The notes under the pieces: model-generated
The model's input: only the letters and a program-made list of their open reading frames with translations
Told to the model about the DNA's origin: nothing
Database searches by the model: none
Position numbers and translations under genes: made by a program
Shown here: piece by piece, positions 42,629-43,512 of the stretch
Layout: every line of letters begins with the position of its first letter
Numbering within the stretch: position 1 is the first letter of the stretch
Source of the DNA: Acidobacteriota bacterium
GTDB taxonomy: Bacteria > Acidobacteriota > Blastocatellia > Pyrinomonadales > Pyrinomonadaceae
Reading direction: 5' to 3'
Length of the DNA: 43,512 bases
Assembly: GCA_003222945.1 (NCBI GenBank)
Contig: QHXM01000064.1
Span: forward strand, 1-43,512

Positions 42629-43512
42629 ATGATTCAACTATTCAAAGACGTTAAGGTTGATTGGCTTGCTAATCGCAGGATTTTTATTGCCATCTCAACT
42701 CTGTTGATGCTGGCTGGGCTTGCTTCGGCGATTATTCGTCAGGCAGCGCCGGGCGGGACTGATGCTTTCAACCTAGGCGTTGATTTCAAGGGCGGCACGG
42801 TTATTACCGCGAGGTTTTTGAAAGATAGGCCGAGCGACGAGACTATTCGCAGCCGTTTCGCGCAGCAGGGCGTTGGCGACGCAATCATCCAGCGGACGGA
42901 TAAGCCGGACGTAGTCCTGATTAAAGTCCCGCGATTGGAGGGAAGCGCGAGCAATGCGCCGCAGCCTGCGCAGCAACAACCACAGGCTCAGACTACGCAG
43001 GGACAAACGCCCGAACAGCAAGCAAGCGGAGCGCAGGCGCAAGGGCAGCAAGTTCAGACGCAGGTTGATCCGGGCGTTCTGAAAGTCAGGCAGGCTCTTG
43101 ATACTTTCGGACCGAAAGACGAGGCTTACAAAATAGAGGGCACTGACGCGGTAGGTGAAATCGCAGGCAAGCAGCTACGCATTCAGGCCATCGCCGTAAC
43201 GCTCGCCGCGCTCATAGGCATACTCGTTTACATAGCCTTCCGGTTCGAGTGGACTTACGGCGCGGCTGCCGTAATAGCTGTCTTTCACGACGTGTTGGTA
43301 ACGCTCGGCTTCTTCTCAATCTTTCAATGGGAAGTGAGCCTCACGGTCATTGCCGCTCTTCTGACGCTCGTAGGATTTTCTGTAAATGACACAATCGTTG
43401 CGTTCGACCGCATACGCGAGAACCTGCGCCTGCATCGCCGCGACTCTCTTTATAAAGTCATGAACGATTCCATAAACCAGACGCTCTCGCGCACGGTCAT
43501 CACATCAGGCTT
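42629..43512 (+). CDS. secF: Protein translocase subunit SecF, 3' end outside window
   Basis: Open from ATG 42629 to the window edge (294 codons). The opening VKVDWLANRRIFIAISTLLM is a typical SecF first helix, followed by FNLGVDFKGGTVI. A Gln-rich low-complexity stretch of about 45 residues (QPAQQQPQAQTTQGQT, about residues 111-147) interrupts the first periplasmic domain. Then come GKQLRIQAIAVTLAALIGIL, YGAAAVIAVFHDVLVTLGFF and the conserved GFSVNDTIVAFDRIRENL. No ribosome-binding site is visible because the repeat hairpin ends two bases before the ATG. Partner of SecD and YajC. Confidence 0.96.
   Translation, partial: MIQLFKDVKVDWLANRRIFIAISTLLMLAGLASAIIRQAAPGGTDAFNLGVDFKGGTVITARFLKDRPSDETIRSRFAQQGVGDAIIQRTDKPDVVLIKVPRLEGSASNAPQPAQQQPQAQTTQGQTPEQQASGAQAQGQQVQTQVDPGVLKVRQALDTFGPKDEAYKIEGTDAVGEIAGKQLRIQAIAVTLAALIGILVYIAFRFEWTYGAAAVIAVFHDVLVTLGFFSIFQWEVSLTVIAALLTLVGFSVNDTIVAFDRIRENLRLHRRDSLYKVMNDSINQTLSRTVITSG

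Overview
The window looks like a chromosomal segment of a Gram-negative, heterotrophic bacterium of the Acidobacteriota, most likely class Blastocatellia. This is inference from gene content: an Oar-like TonB-type receptor with an N-terminal carboxypeptidase-regulatory domain, a CBM9/DUF5916 outer-membrane barrel, DUF4097 proteins behind an ECF sigma/anti-sigma pair, a TPR-CHAT protein, and many intergenic hairpins built from short iterated words. No rRNA, tRNA, CRISPR array, phage gene or transposase was seen.

Left part (1-9.4 kb): a partial secreted protein of unknown function (minus); a divergent sigma-like gene and a membrane anti-sigma-like gene (plus); tail-to-tail with them, an operon of a C11 clostripain-like peptidase followed by a membrane-anchored TPR-CHAT peptidase (minus), which are two clan-CD cysteine peptidases side by side; then a polytopic glycosyltransferase gene broken by an internal deletion.

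Middle part (9.4-29 kb): a CocE/S15-type hydrolase; a helical-repeat gene split by a one-base frameshift; a fluoride module (fluoride riboswitch, crcB/fluC, two DUF190 genes); a TPR protein and a large TonB-type receptor; an NAD salvage pair (pncA, pncB); an M16 peptidase pair (one catalytic, one without the metal site); and a CBM9/DUF5916 barrel.

Right part (29-43.5 kb): an envelope-stress type operon reading leftward (ECF sigma factor, zinc-finger anti-sigma, three DUF4097 proteins), and, divergent from it, a rightward run hemE - small membrane protein - hemH - hemG::tgt fusion - yajC - secD - secF (cut by the window end). The single 877-residue frame joining protoporphyrinogen oxidase to tRNA-guanine transglycosylase is one of the oddest genes here.

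A second layer runs through the window: at least eleven intergenic inverted repeats whose arms are 3-5 copies of a degenerate 7-mer (or 8/9-mer) word. Most start within about 15 bases of a stop codon. Three share an 18-base loop core, and two share another word family. They probably serve as terminators or processing sites, but their word-based architecture suggests a repeat class resembling the short tandemly repeated repetitive (STRR) sequences known from cyanobacteria.
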